Source: Ectobius pallidus (taxonomy: Eukaryota; Arthropoda; Insecta; Blattodea; Ectobiidae). Taken from it: a DNA stretch of 64,000 nucleotides. The notes beneath the pieces were generated by a model. The model did not search any database, was not told the origin of the DNA, and worked only from the letters and a program-made list of their open reading frames with translations. The position numbers were made by a program, and so were the translations under genes. Positions 22,332 to 33,720 of the stretch are shown piece after piece. Numbering within the stretch: position 1 is the stretch's first letter; every line of letters starts with the position of its first letter. The DNA is taken from positions 36,522,766-36,586,765 of the forward strand of contig CAXKWD010000011.1 of assembly GCA_964059195.1 (NCBI GenBank), in the 5' to 3' direction.

Positions 22332-22969
22332 TAGACCTGGGATTTTAGGCTCTAAAAAAAATAGTTTTAGGCACCTAAGATAGGCTTTTAAAACAAGTAA
22401 ATAGGCTTTTAAAAGAGAAAATAGGCACTTAAAATATGTTTTAAAATGTGTAAATAGATAGAAAATAGACTTTAAAATATTACATTATTCACTTAATCTG
22501 TACCATGGTCTTTTTTTCCACTGCAAGAAACGTGGTATTAACTGCAAAATTAGGCATCACAAACTATATTGACTTAAACAGATGTTCTTTCATTGGTGAC
22601 TTGACACAGTACTCCTTCCCCTTAATCCCCCCTCCTCCGTCAGTCAGCAGTCAGCATTCCTTTAGCGACAATTGTTTGGAATAATCAAGTTTCTGTGAAA
22701 AACCCCTCTGCTGTTCTGCTTTTCATTGAGGGATGTCCATTAAAAGATTGTAAAAATTACAGAAGTTGAATTTTATTTTAAATGTACAAAAATAGGCATT
22801 TTAGGCACTAAAATAGTAAAATAGGCTCTAAAGGTCCAAATAGGCATTTTAGGGCACTATAAAACTCTATAAATGTAAGTGATTTATCATGAAACGTCCA
22901 CATATTCAAAAATTTTCATGTTATTTCATAAGGAACAAAATAGGCATTTGCCTTAAAATCCCAGGTCTA
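22332..22969. mobile_element. hAT-c non-autonomous DNA transposon
   Basis: 638 bp with inverted ends TAGACCTGGGATTTTA. A perfect 8-bp duplication CTAATAAG lies at 22324-22331 and 22970-22977. Both subterminal zones are packed with variants of ATAGGC(A/T)TTTTA: five or more at the left end to 22430 and five or more at the right end from 22785. These are plausible transposase-binding repeats. No transposase frame. The 8-bp duplication and layout fit hAT, although the fifth terminal base departs from the usual YARNG. Confidence 0.9.
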
Positions 22970-22979
22970 CTAATAAGAT

Positions 22980-23300
22980 AGGCCTATGCGTGTGGTTTTC
23001 ATGTCAGATTAAAAAGAAGTAACAGTAATATTATCAACTCACATCTATTGATGGTCGTTAAGAATTTTAAAAAAGTAAAAAAGGCTTGATAAATTCAGTG
23101 GTACTGCGTAGGCCTACTAGTCGTTGCAGCAGTTGCAACATTAGTTCCCCAATAGTTGTATGCAGAAGGTCAACAGCCGTAATATATAAAAGATCACCAT
23201 ATAGCAGTTGCACAATTGTTATGTATAGGGAATCACTTTGTAGAGTTGTATTTAAAGTTCATTGTGTATGTGTAATCGTAGTAATAAAATCACATGCAAC
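22980..23300. other. no recognisable feature
   Basis: The frame 23086-23346 (+) is unsupported. Confidence 0.4.
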
Positions 23301-23469
23301 GGTTTCCTTTACCGGGAAAATGGGGTACAAAGTGACAAAATTATAAAATGAAATGCTAATTTTTTTCATAAAAATGTACAGACAACAATGAGCAATTTGA
23401 AAAATGAAGGCACATATTTAAAAAAGTAATTTTAGTAGAATAATAATATATAGATTAACTATATTTTAA
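23300..23469 (+). repeat. dispersed repeat P, left half
   Basis: Aligns with 57505-57660 (CGGTTTCCTTTA, AATGGGGTA, GACAACAATGAGCAA, AAGGCACATATTTAAAAAAG). The right half lies beyond the pogo-like insertion at 26044-26205. Confidence 0.8.
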
Positions 23470-23578
23470 TTACCGTATTTTAAGGACCATAAGACGCATT
23501 TTTTTACTTTTAAAACAGAGCCTTGAAAGTTGGGTGCGTCTAATGGTCCGAAGTACACTAAAATTAAAATTATAGTAA

Positions 23579-23880
23579 ACTATCAGGTGTTCGCGGCTTC
23601 GCCCACGATAATTATTAAGAAATTAAGAGCAAAATAATTAAAACATAATAGTTAAAATTAATAATAATTATAACGAAAGAGCTAAAAATCCGGCTTTGGA
23701 GTGCATTCCACGATTAAATGGGAAAAACTACCTCAGATTCGAGTTTCCTGCCCCAGAAAACCCCTTCATAGTGAGTTCCAACCAAATGGGTCAATGTTTG
23801 CCGATTTAGGCCTACATTCATTATTGCTCTTCCGTCTATATTGAAAAATTCAGATGTCTGCCTGCCTTGACATTACAAAC
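23579..23880 (-). repeat. dispersed repeat family R, copy 1
   Basis: Minus-strand homologue of 46610-46840. Shared are CGAATCTGAG, GTGGAATG, AAAGCCGG and the terminal block TTATCGTGGGCGAAGCCGCG, ending near ACCTGNTAG. The block holds the mini-hairpin GCGAAGC. It sits inside the pogo-like element. Probably a retroelement or non-autonomous end; class unknown. Confidence 0.65.
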
Positions 23881-24004
23881 AAACAAATCGACCACGGGAT
23901 GAGCACACAGATGTAGTTTTTAGTAAAATATAGCCGGCCATAGGCCAATTTTCCTGAATTATTTATGTTGTATAGAGTTTTGTTTTCCTTGTTTTCCATT
24001 TTTC

Positions 24005-24070
24005 CTTATTGCACACAAACACTCATGCCCGAGGCGAGACTCGAACCCAAACCCTCCTTCACCACGGATC
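24005..24070 (-). mobile_element. tRNA-like SINE head fragment
   Basis: On the minus strand CCGTGGTGAAGGAGG and GGGTTCGAGTCTCGCC resemble A and B boxes, followed by GGGCATGAGTGTTTGTGTG. The anticodon arm is mostly missing. Confidence 0.45.
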
Positions 24071-24355
24071 TACAGAAGTTTCCTACTTAAAATAAGGACT
24101 TCCGAAAACCGAAACAAATTTTTACTTTTTGTGTGTTCCAGAGGCAGCAATAGGATTTTCTTATGAATTTGACATCAATGAATATGAATATGACAATAAA
24201 ATAATTTCGAAAACATTCCAGTATTACGTTAATCTGAAGAAATTTTCTGCAAAACAGTATTAACCAAATAATAATACAAATTATAGGGCAATAAAAATTT
24301 GGTTGGACATGAAAGACGTGTCTTCCATATAATTCGACCCTCCTGAGCACGAGGG

Positions 24356-24505
24356 GAAGCAACTTCTCCGACAGCTGTGTACTGCGGGCAGTCGAATCAG
24401 AGTTTGCAGGCGTCTATAATAGAGAAACATGTTTCAGGCGCGGCAACTTCTCCAACAGCTGTGTACTGCGGGCAGTCGAATCAGAGTTTGCAGGCGTACT
24501 CATGT
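24356..24505. repeat. 84-bp tandem duplication
   Basis: Two units start 84 bp apart (AACTTCTCC at 24361 and 24445) and are almost identical over GCAACTTCTCCRACAGCTGT and the following GTACTGCGGGCAGTCGAATC. The first 27 bases also match the 81-bp array at 47.4 kb. The plus frame 24377-24637 is a frame through the repeat. Confidence 0.85.
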
Positions 24506-24647
24506 AAATTTGGGTGTATTCAAGATTTAATTGGTTTATGTTATATTATTTTAGCAAAAACTTGTGAATTACAAGGTGATGAAAGTATTTTATATTTATT
24601 TATTTGTTTTACACCATTAAGCATGTATATGCAATAGGAATAGTCAG

Positions 24648-25487
24648 CAGAACTAACAGGTGCACGCGGCTTCGCTCACTATTATGTACTCAACTGCTAG
24701 ATGTTTTATGTACATCATTTATTTAAAAGGAATAATTAAGAGATATTTATTAACACTGACATCCTTTGTCATAAATTGCACGAATAAAGATTTTTATTCT
24801 ACATCAAAATGTGAATTGAGAAAATGATATTTTCCATGTCGAGGGTAGAGAAAGTTACTTCACTGCATCTCATTTTGCTTTATTTTCGTGGATTTCATTC
24901 TTCAAGAATTATTTTCAAAATTTTCACAATTTGTTAAAGCCCAGTTTTATATAGTTCCCAAAGCCCTATGTGAACACTGTAAACAATATACTGTTGTCAT
25001 GATAATTGAATTGTATTTCAATTTTCAGTATATGCTTGTTTGAATTTTAATGTCGATCGCGTTTCTTCTCGGGCTTAACTGGGTATGTGTGCAAAATTTC
25101 GTGCAAAATTGGTCAAGAAATGTAGATTTGTTTAGGGAACATACATACCAATATACATACATGCACTTTCGATTTGGCTTGGTTGCAAGACTCGCACTTT
25201 TTGTTGTTGTTATGAAAACATGTGACAGCGGAACTCTCAAACTGTGAATATGTCACACTTCTTTTGTCACACTTCAATGTTTTAAATCTTTTTTTGTTAT
25301 GTAAACAATTGACAGCAGAACTCTGTAACTCTGCCTCATTTCACATTTCCGACTTTTCCCGTGGATTTTCAAAAAAAATTTCTTTCATAAAAACCTTGTC
25401 CTGACAATTACGAACACTACGGCCGTGCCGTTATCAAGTGATGTGGCAACATACATTTTGGAAATTCATTTTTATTAATATAGATAT
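24648..25487 (+). repeat. family R-like element, apparently end to end
   Basis: Begins CTAACAGGTGCACGCGGCTT then CGCTCAC, a variant of the family R terminus, and ends ATTTTTATTAATATAGAT after ACATACATGCACTTTCG. Insect repeats with CGCGGCTTCGC at one end and a CACTTTCG...TAATAT..AGAT end are common, but I cannot name the superfamily. No coding frame of note; 25025-25404 holds overlapping chance frames. Confidence 0.45.
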
Positions 25488-26043
25488 TGCCGGAATACCA
25501 TACTTATAAACAAGGTGTTGTAAACGATAAGATAATTACAAATTTTGGCACGGACTGTACATCAGTGTACTTGTCACAATCGTAAAATGAGGGTAGCTGG
25601 AAGCCAGGTATACAATGCGAAAAGAAAGGAATGTTGAGTTATTTTATACAAAAGGAGTTGCCTCCGCCGAATGGTTTAAATGATGGTAGAGACTTCTAAA
25701 CAGCCTTGTCCCGACACCTACCGTATGCTGAATCGATCGTTTGAGTGTGTAAAAGTATTTTCAGTCTTTCTTGAGAAATCAGTTCAGTCGTTAAAATTTA
25801 CGCCACCTGTACAGAAGAGATTTTCGTACAACGCAGGTTATAAGTTAGAGGTGATTTACACTGATTCCATTGTACAAGGTTATAATTTGTTTTTGCAGTG
25901 AAGTAGCCTATATTATTCCCTTAAAATTTTTTCGTTTAAAATCACATTAAATTTATTTTCCTTTAAATTTCCATCCTAAAATCAAGGTGCGTCCGGAGCG
26001 TCTTATGATCCGGAGCGTCTTATGGTCCGTAAAATCTGGTAAA

Positions 26044-26210
26044 TATATTTTAAATAAAAAAACGGTTTTAGCCATTTTTTGCTTTTATTGACTTGTTCCA
26101 CCACTTTTAGGTTTTATAAGATTGGACTATACGACTGCCATGTCAATGATACAGACAATTATGTTAAAATATCCCTGTTAGCTAGGGAGGAACCTAAGGA
26201 TCCGGCCCCT
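26044..26210 (+). repeat. dispersed repeat P, right half
   Basis: Aligns with 57665-57830 (GTTTTAGCCATTTTT, TTTTATAAGATTGGACTATA, GACAATTATG, AAAATAT, GTTAGCTA). Confidence 0.8.
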
Positions 26211-28914
26211 ACTCATAAACGTCTATTACATTTTAGTTAACAAAGTCCTATAGGCCTACCATGGAGATATATACACCACTCATGTCATCTTTTCACTATT
26301 GTTAGTCAGCTAATTGATTTACGGTTTAAGTCCGGAATGTTGTTTGTGTTTCTTTCTTTCCTATTCATCCTTTCTTTACTACTTCAAAGCAAAGGCCTAC
26401 GGGTCCCTTTATGAAATCTCATTATTTATAAGTTATACTTGCAGCAATTTTTTCTACTTGCTTTTTGATGAACCTCTCTTTAGGAACTAGAAAACAATAA
26501 CTAGCTCTGAGAAACTAATAAACCAATAACACTTTCAATATACCTTTATGCACTCAAGTATAACCTTGATTTATAAAATAGCCTATTGTTATTTTCAATA
26601 TGCTCCATTTGTGATGAAAATTCAATTTCGGCACATATAGATTTTTTCTTTACCTATAATCGAACCATAGTGATTTATAATTTTGAGATAAAGAAATCTG
26701 TATTACATAGATCTGAGAATAACAACTTTGTCTAAATATACTAAAAGTATACTGGTATTATAAGTACATTTTGTTACCTTTGTAGTGTGTGAAATAAATT
26801 AATAATAATATTACTAATATTTGCTAAAAATTCAGGCCATGAACCCCATTTGGTTACATTCTTATTGCTAGTAAAATAACATTAGAGTAAACAATGTCAG
26901 GCCCCACATCTGTGATCAGCTGCGGTGATCATGGAGGCGATGTACTATTGACAGAAAGGCAGCTTGTAAGTCTATAATGAACAAAGCTAAATGTTTTTGT
27001 ATTTGAAGAATACCATTAGCTTGATACATAAAAAATAATTATGTAATTTATATTTTGTATACATATCTGATTTATTTAGCGACGTCACAATTGGTGCACC
27101 TAATGCTAACATTTTACTCCAAAACTTCTCCTTTTTCGCCGGCTCGCTCGACATCGTCTGTGCTAGACTTGTCGCCGGTAGCATAACATGTAGGCGCTCC
27201 CAAAGACAGTTCATGTCGTTTATTATATTTTGCTGTCATTTAGGTTACAAGATATCCTGATTTCGTATCTTTGTTTATGTATGGTTATATGATTCGTTCC
27301 AATTCGTAATTTCTCCTGTTCCCCCCTGATTTATTACCTTAAAGATCATAGAGTTTCACACAAAAAATAAAATTGCTTTTTGTGAGTTTAGATAGATACA
27401 GGTAAATAAGCATTCGCAGATGGGTCAAACCCAAAATGGGTAAAAAATATAATTTTTGGAAGTTAATTTTATTAGTAAAGTTCGTCCTATTAAATTTTAT
27501 ATACACCGCCCTTTTTAATGCCAAATGTATTGTCACACATGGCTTGAGGTATTCAGAAATGTTTGTATGGGAAAGAGACAGAAAGCAACGCTTTAATTAA
27601 AGGCCTGGAGAAGATACATAAGAAGAAGAATATCCAACAGGATGCTGCAGAAAGAATCATTTTATATTCTTAAGACTCAATTTTTAATGATCGTTTTCAT
27701 CAAGTTGTATATTGCACAATAATAAAATAGAATTTTGAAACCTGTTGATTCTGTAGCCAATAGAGATCGAGTTTTGGTATTGTTTCAAAGTATGATGTAT
27801 TCTCTAGTACTCGGAGCTAAGATTTCTTTTCTTTTCCAGGTGTTTTTTTGTTTGTTTTGTTTTTTGTTCTTAAGATGAAAATAACTTTTATGCCTTGTTT
27901 TACTTAAAATAATTTGTATTCAAACTGGTGACAGGAACAATGTAACAGCTCTTTCTGAAGAGCTGAAAGATTGATTTGACTATAAAAATAAATAGACCTA
28001 TTTATATTTATTAACTCAGGCCAACTTCGGCTTTGAGTTTTGCGAAAAATTTGTAAATAAAAAACATAAACGCTTAATAGTCAATTAAATAGAACACTTC
28101 TTAAACGAAAATCTCTTAATTACATCACCCTGAATCATAAAAGATGCATCCTGTTGACGAGAACCTAGACGGACGACCGATGCCTTCTCCTTTGACTACT
28201 CGTGTTACAAGAAGCATACAAGCGGCCCACCGTGGTTCGCATTACACTTTAAACTGCAGGTACTCAGTTCGTAGGCTAGATGTGGATGATATTCAGATCT
28301 GACTGAACACTACTGTAGAGCACTTTCGCAGATAGTATCCTAGCTTCCACAATTTTCAACATAAGTGGAAATTCTAATTTATACCCCTTTAAATGAAACT
28401 GTATGTTTTTCAACGTCTTAATAGCTGATTAGATAAATACAAGAAATCAGACTGCCAGAAACAATGGAACCGCATTGATTTTAAGGTCCTATATATTAAC
28501 ATGTTGCCAACATGAATTATACCGATACTCAGTTGAAATAGAAATACTGTATATAGTAACTTTTACAACATTTTTCACTGAATACTTTATTCAATGTGGT
28601 ACTATCATATTTCAAAACAGTTTTAATGTAATAAAAAGGAAAATTAGTTCAAAAATTGATCTCTTAAATGGTTACACTACTAAAAGTTATATTGGATAGA
28701 TTTCTGTTTATGATCCAAGTCTATTATGTCCCATAAAGTTTACAAGCTAATCCTTTGTTATAAATATTGGCAGAATTTGGTGATCTATACGTTCCATGCA
28801 AAATGATTATGCCAAAAAGTACATATCGGTTATTCCGTATTACATTTGTTGAAGTACCGGTAGTATTTTTGCTAATATGTAAAAAATATAAATTCTGTAA
28901 AATGAAAAATGTTC
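26211..28914. other. no recognisable gene
   Basis: 2.7 kb without a recognised repeat. A small patch richer in G+C at 27080-27220 carries a minus frame (26987-27214) without known motifs. 27540-27660 has a weak LINE-like look that I could not confirm. Frames at 28475-28952 (+) are AT-biased and unsupported. Confidence 0.4.
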
Positions 28915-29250
28915 TCCGACAGATGGCTGCACGTGGCGTCCGGTCAAATTGAAGCTTCTATTTGGTTATTTTCTTGATATCAATGAATTTGGACAAGATG
29001 AAATGAATTCATTTTAGTATGATATTAAAATTAGCACGAACAGAATTGATTTTTTTAATACAGGTTACTTATTACGCAGTTTTCAGTTTTCAGCTCTCCA
29101 GGATTCAAGATCGTTCCGTGTTCGATAATAATCGATACTAACCTATGTTATAATGAAAACTGGTTTCGAAATGAGCATCATTATGACACCCTTACGTCAC
29201 GCGTAATAGGCGTATTACAGTATGGTCGAACAAAAACAATAGTATCGGTG
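28915..29250 (-). repeat. dispersed repeat M, uninterrupted copy
   Basis: Inverted relative to 51200-52290. Shared blocks on the opposite strand include CGACCATACTGTAATACGCC, GTCATAATGA, TTATTATCGAACACGGAACG, CTGCGTAATAA, CATACTAAAATGAATT, GAAGCTTC and GCCATCTGTCG. It lacks both insertions present in the 51-kb copy, so it shows both target sites before insertion. The type of repeat is unknown. Confidence 0.85.
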
Positions 29251-30339
29251 TCAATGCACCATCGTCAAAATTATAATTTTTTATAAAATTGCGAGAAGCT
29301 AAAGCTTTTTTTAAATATTTACATTAAAGCATCTTCCACAGTGACTTCAATTAGTGTGATAAGTAGCCGCTCCCCTTTTTCACTACCTCCTCACAATTCG
29401 GCACATAATTGTGAACTACCCAGTATACATTTTCAAATACAATAAATAGTCCCTTAAAACGACACCTAATCTAGCACTTGATGAAAGTCGTTCCACTGAA
29501 AATCTTTTGAAAATCCATGATGACCCAAACATTCTAAGAATATTTATACTTATTTCTGTGACTATTTATCTCATGAATCAGTGACCAAGCCAGTATAAGG
29601 ATATGTGGAATTTTAGCTTTTTGCAAGTTTCTATCGACATAATTTTATCGTTTTATTTTTATCACTTTCACCTAAGTGCAATTATTTTTCATCTAAATTC
29701 ACAAGAACACTGAAACATCTTCATACCTCCATCTTCTTTGATCACTGAACACAGCGATTGGGTATATATAAGCTGCATGTGAACAAAAGAAGGCATGAAA
29801 ATAATATAGGCCTATAGTTGTTTATATCGGTGGTGAAGCATTTTACCTATAGTATAATAATTATAACCACAATATTATTTATTATTTTCTTATTGAATAT
29901 CGAAAAACTAAAAACACTATTTTATTCTTGGGTATATTATGGTTCTATTTTGCCATTTATATCTCTGATAGGGCCATATGTATTATTATGTTTATAATTA
30001 AAATATATCTTTACGCAGTTTTTGCACGTAAAGTTGTGGCAGTAAACTTAAAAACCATATTTGATTTACAAAAAATAACAATAATTATATCACATTAAAC
30101 AGAACTAAATTAATAACAGCTAATGATAACAACACAATACATAATAGAAGTAACTAAATACTAAGAATACTGTAACAATGATTAATTATTATTCGCTCAC
30201 AAAATTTAAGTTGCAATGAAACAAAAGATGTTGCACTGTTTTGGCTGCCGTTTCCTCATTTTGCATGCATTATAATTTTGAATTTGAAATCTATGTAAAT
30301 AATGTGCAAATTTACCATGACCTGTTAAATATTTTGTGA
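29251..30339. other. no recognisable feature
   Basis: AT-rich. No shared repeat or credible frame. Confidence 0.45.
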
Positions 30340-30496
30340 GTGTAGCATAGTGGTTGAGGCGCTGCGCTACAAACCGGAAGGTAGCGGGCTCGATTCCCGA
30401 TGAGGTCGTTGAGATTTTTCTATTGGCCTAATCCTTCTGGTGCTACTATGGCCCGGGGTCGACCCAGCCTCTAACAGAAATGAGTACCAGGAGCAA
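30340..30496 (+). mobile_element. SINE3 copy 1, 3'-truncated
   Basis: The tRNA-like head TAGCATAGTGGTTGAGGCGC with B-box region GGGCTCGATTCCCGATGAGG, then CCTAATCCTTCTGGTGCTAC, matches 53932-54080. Homology stops after AATGAGTACCAGGAGCAA, where unrelated sequence takes over. Confidence 0.85.
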
Positions 30497-31039
30497 CAAC
30501 AGATCTAATGGAAAATCGCAAGGAGCTCGACTATCCCCAATGGCGGGACGATCGATATATGTTAAAAAATAGATCATCCCGTCATCTCGCTTAAAGTGAC
30601 ACAAATACCGATTTCTTTTTATTGATTTTCGGGTTTTAGTAATATTCCTTATATGCTCAATTCTGTGAGTATTCACTGAATAGCACGGTAAATGTAACTC
30701 GGGATCTGGGTTCTCTCAAGATAAATTCTGAATCTCTCATTACATTAACTACGATAATTGCCGCCTATTGAAAGATACATGACCTAGGTTAATGACAACA
30801 TTAATTTCAGGAAGATAGCAATGAGAGGAGCAGTTTGAGCAGAAGTTAGGGACAGGGGAAAATGGCGAACGTTTGCTATTGCGGTGTCGAGTTTCTTTTT
30901 TTATTGTCAGTGAATTAGATGGTTACATCGACCAGTTAGTTATTTAGCCAGTTACTATGTTTAATCCTTGCTTATAATATATTTTGAATGTTCCTGTCTT
31001 CCTGCTTATGGAGAGCTGAGTGGGATTCCGTTCTGTTCC
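30497..31039. other. no recognisable feature
   Basis: Minus frame 30446-30676 overlaps the SINE and is unsupported. Confidence 0.4.
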
Positions 31040-31044
31040 GACAA

Positions 31045-31135
31045 AAAACATCCCGCCAGTACCCGGTTCAAACCCCTGTCTTCGTGATCAGACTGTAACC
31101 GTCTAACCGCTAAGCTATCAAGGTTCCCAAGCACC
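31045..31135 (-). mobile_element. tRNA-like SINE head
   Basis: On the minus strand, TAGCTTAGCGGTTAGACGGT (A-box region), CAGTCTGATCACGAAGACAG and GGGGTTTGAACCGGG (B-box-like) give a nearly complete tRNA-like fold. The body may run left to about 31000. Only copy in the window. Confidence 0.5.
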
Positions 31136-31300
31136 TTTAAGGCAAGCTTCTACTTGGTTCAAGTAGAAATATGAACACTTATTTTCAAATTTATGAAATT
31201 AATATCAGAGAATGATAACCGGCATAGATTAAGATGACAAAAAAGGACGATGACGGATTGAAGGGAATTTTGGTTTTTGTTGATACTACAAGCATACCGG

Positions 31301-31309
31301 TATAAATAG
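31301..31309 (+). promoter_or_regulatory. TATA-box-like sequence
   Basis: TATAAATAG matches the TATA consensus and lies 22 bases before an ATG at 31323 and about 80 bases before the GC-rich open frame below. Chance occurrence is possible in AT-rich DNA. Confidence 0.25.
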
Positions 31310-31381
31310 AAATGCTGCTGTCATGGACAATGGAAGTTGGTACAAAAAATGTAAATTACATAACGCGATGACCAATGGTGA

Positions 31382-31540
31382 CGAGCTGATGATGGCGCTG
31401 CAGAGGAGGAAAGCGCGCGCACACCAGGTGACGCCATTTCCCCTTGTGCTGGCTGGTTTGACGTGGACAGGTGGGTCGCACAGGTAGCATTCAGCGAATG
31501 GTGGTCTTCAAGAGAGGAGCTACGCGCCGGCAAGCTACAA
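31382..31540 (+). CDS. candidate coding exon, unknown product (weak)
   Basis: A GC-rich open frame of 53 codons starting after a TGA reads DDGAAEEESARTPGD, then ISPCAGWFDVDRWVAQ and FSEWWSSREELRAGKLQ. The composition is more protein-like than other frames nearby. It ends at CTACAA|GTATGT, a fair 5' splice site. At 31651-31662 TTTCTTTCACAG is a good 3' splice site, joining in frame to GKCQLSLTNIVNF and a stop. A competing frame, 31323-31493, starts at an ATG downstream of the TATA-like box and ends at TAG. No family is recognised, so this could be an unknown first exon or chance in a GC-rich patch. Confidence 0.22.
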
Positions 31541-31684
31541 GTATGTATTCATGAAATCTTATTATTGACCCTTTTCACACTGAAGAGGAGGGGGGATGGT
31601 CCCGCACCAATAGTTGTATCACATTATCTCGACTTTAGCCTAAATTTTAATTTCTTTCACAGGGCAAATGTCAACTTTCTTTAA

Positions 31685-32975
31685 CAAATATAGTCAATTT
31701 TTAAAAATGATTTTCAAAAAAATGAATTTCCTTATTTTTAAGTAGTTATACAATTTTTGCCCCCCCTCCAAAGAAATGAAGCAGATCGTCCCCCTCTTTC
31801 TTGTACCCCCTAACATTTCCAGTAATGAAGTCTCCACCTCGTTTTCTAGTTAATCTTTTCATTTTTACTACTTGCTCAAATAATGACAGTAATATGCATT
31901 ACGTAAGACCCTGTTTGGTACGCATGCAATTGTTGTCCTTCCACTAAAAGATTAGAAACAAGTTGCTACGATAAAACATTTCGACGGAACTTATAAAATA
32001 AGTTTCAGTTTGACTTCAACACCATTTTGAATTTACTTCGCAATGACTAATCACTTGCCTAAACTTAAAAACTGATACTAAAGTTTTTCAATTAATTTCC
32101 ATACGTTTCATTACATCAGTACTGGGAAATTTCCCAGTGTGAGAAACATTATAACTAGCAAAAGGTAAGTCGCTCGTTGAATGTAGCGAAACCAATGATT
32201 TATAAAATAGGAAGGCTCCAACTAAAAGTTTTTTTTTTTTTGACAGATGTTATAACTTCACGTCAGTTGTTTCACAATGTCTCTAACAATCTCCAACTAC
32301 ATCTGTCCTTGAGTAGCATTTTTATTTAAAACACTGCAATTTCCGTTGCAATGAAACATAACATCATCTTCAGAGTAACCTGTATTCTGTTGGCTACTAT
32401 TGGTGTAAACCAGCTCTATAAATTCTTTCTTTCATCAATTTATGTGAACATTTAAAAAATAGATCGTTATTTTTTATTTTTTATAGCTGAAAGGTTTCTT
32501 TTTATCTTAGTTATATTTATTTCCCACAATAATTTTCCTCTTATATTTCAATAAAATTATTATAAGAACTTCTTTAGAAAGGAGTGTTTATTTCTTATTT
32601 TATTGCAGGTGCAATCCTAATCGAATTAATAGACATTGAATTCTTCTAAACGGCTTTGTTAAATCTCATATTTTGAAAAAAATTCAAAATTTGTTAAATC
32701 TAATATATTTTCTAATATTTTATAGTTATTCACTTTGATTGCTCTACTTTCCAGCCTAAGATAGTTTACCATCAGTGTCAATATTTCCTGAAATTAGGAA
32801 GTATTTCACTGTAACGAGTTCTGAAATCGAAGATTTGCAGCATCATTAAAATTTCAGCAAACCAAAGGTGCCTATGAAAACTGCAGAACTGCTGAATTGA
32901 TTTTTTGCCAAATCGATAATAATACTTGCTCCTTCAGAGGTCACCACATAAGTAACATTCGAGTAGTGATAGAAG
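31685..32975. other. no recognisable feature
   Basis: AT-rich, with a T13 run followed by GACAG at 32229-32246. No shared repeat or credible frame. Confidence 0.4.
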
Positions 32976-32979
32976 CTAT

Positions 32980-33120
32980 CAAATATGGCGGCCAAATTCA
33001 AGTGATGGAAAGTTATTTGCTCTAAAGATATACATATTAAGACTGAATAACTACACTATTCCAAGTAAATAATTGACAATACAGTTAACTTACTTTTATA
33101 TACGTACCAAATATGGCGGC
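32980..33120 (+). promoter_or_regulatory. two YY1/Pho-like motifs
   Basis: CAAATATGGCGGC occurs exactly at 32980-32992 and 33108-33120, 128 bp apart, matching the YY1/Pho consensus AANATGGCGGC. No promoter or gene is recognised beside them. They lie just left of the hAT-b element. Confidence 0.3.
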
Positions 33121-33152
33121 AGAATGAATATCATTTTATCTTATGTAATGAC

Positions 33153-33712
33153 AAGGGCCCGGAAGTTGATGAAAAGTCATATTTTTAATAATGTTCTCTA
33201 TTACATGCTTGTTTTTAAATGTGTACAAGACATGAAAGAAATAACAGAAAATTCATTATTTCATTTTAAATATTGTTGCATGTCTTGTTAGTTTTTTGAT
33301 AATGCATCAAATTTTTCAAAAATGCATTAATATGCATCAACGGCATATTTCACTCAAATTTTAAATATTGAGCATATCTCTGTTAATTCAAACATTTACG
33401 GCACATTTGGCATTGTGAATGTTTTAGAACTAGCTATACAATAATTGACAGTACCTGCCTAATGTTTTCGGAACTGATTCAACTGTACTAAAATTTATTG
33501 CATTGCCCTTATTTTAAAAAAGGTCCTTTATTGTAATTTATACAATTTCTACTTTTTTTTGGTAATTTTAAAATGTAATTGAGATAACAAGAGAACAAAA
33601 GAACTTAAATAATACAGCATACATAATTGGTTCGGGAGAATATTTTACAAATTTTAAAGCATCTTTGTAGGCATATTTCGCCTGCTGACAGAGCATTTAC
33701 ATCCGGGCCTTA
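33153..33712. mobile_element. hAT-b1 non-autonomous DNA transposon
   Basis: 560 bp with ends AAGGGCCCGGAAG and ATCCGGGCCTTA, each one base from the hAT-b terminus CAGGGCCCGG. Perfect 8-bp duplication GTAATGAC (33145-33152, 33713-33720). The interior is shared in inverted orientation with 48165-48520, and its right third with 54236-54735. No transposase. Confidence 0.92.
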
Positions 33713-33720
33713 GTAATGAC

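Larger units (their letters stand above)
23470..26043. mobile_element. pogo-like DNA transposon, expanded by nested repeats
   Basis: 26-bp imperfect TIRs at 23472-23497 (ACCGTATTTTAAGGACCATA then AGACGC) and 26015-26040. Extra GCGTCTTATGRTCC copies sit inside the right end (25990-26010) and a GTGCGTCTAATGGTCC inside the left. The ends abut TA, as expected for Tc1/mariner-pogo, and a longer direct repeat TATATTTTAA lies just outside (23460-23469, 26044-26053). Near the right end, 25811-25855 (+) encodes KRFSYNAGYKLEVI, resembling the N-terminal KRrSYdaaFKLkVI of pogo/CENP-B-type transposases. Repeat P continues on both sides, and 57.5-57.85 kb is the uninterrupted version. Confidence 0.7.

Noticed and set aside
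27540..27660. LINE C-terminal fragment
   Set aside because: Only a few residues recall the family; not distinguishable from chance.
32229..32246. T13 followed by GACAG as a 3' splice site
   Set aside because: No open frame or donor site belongs to it.
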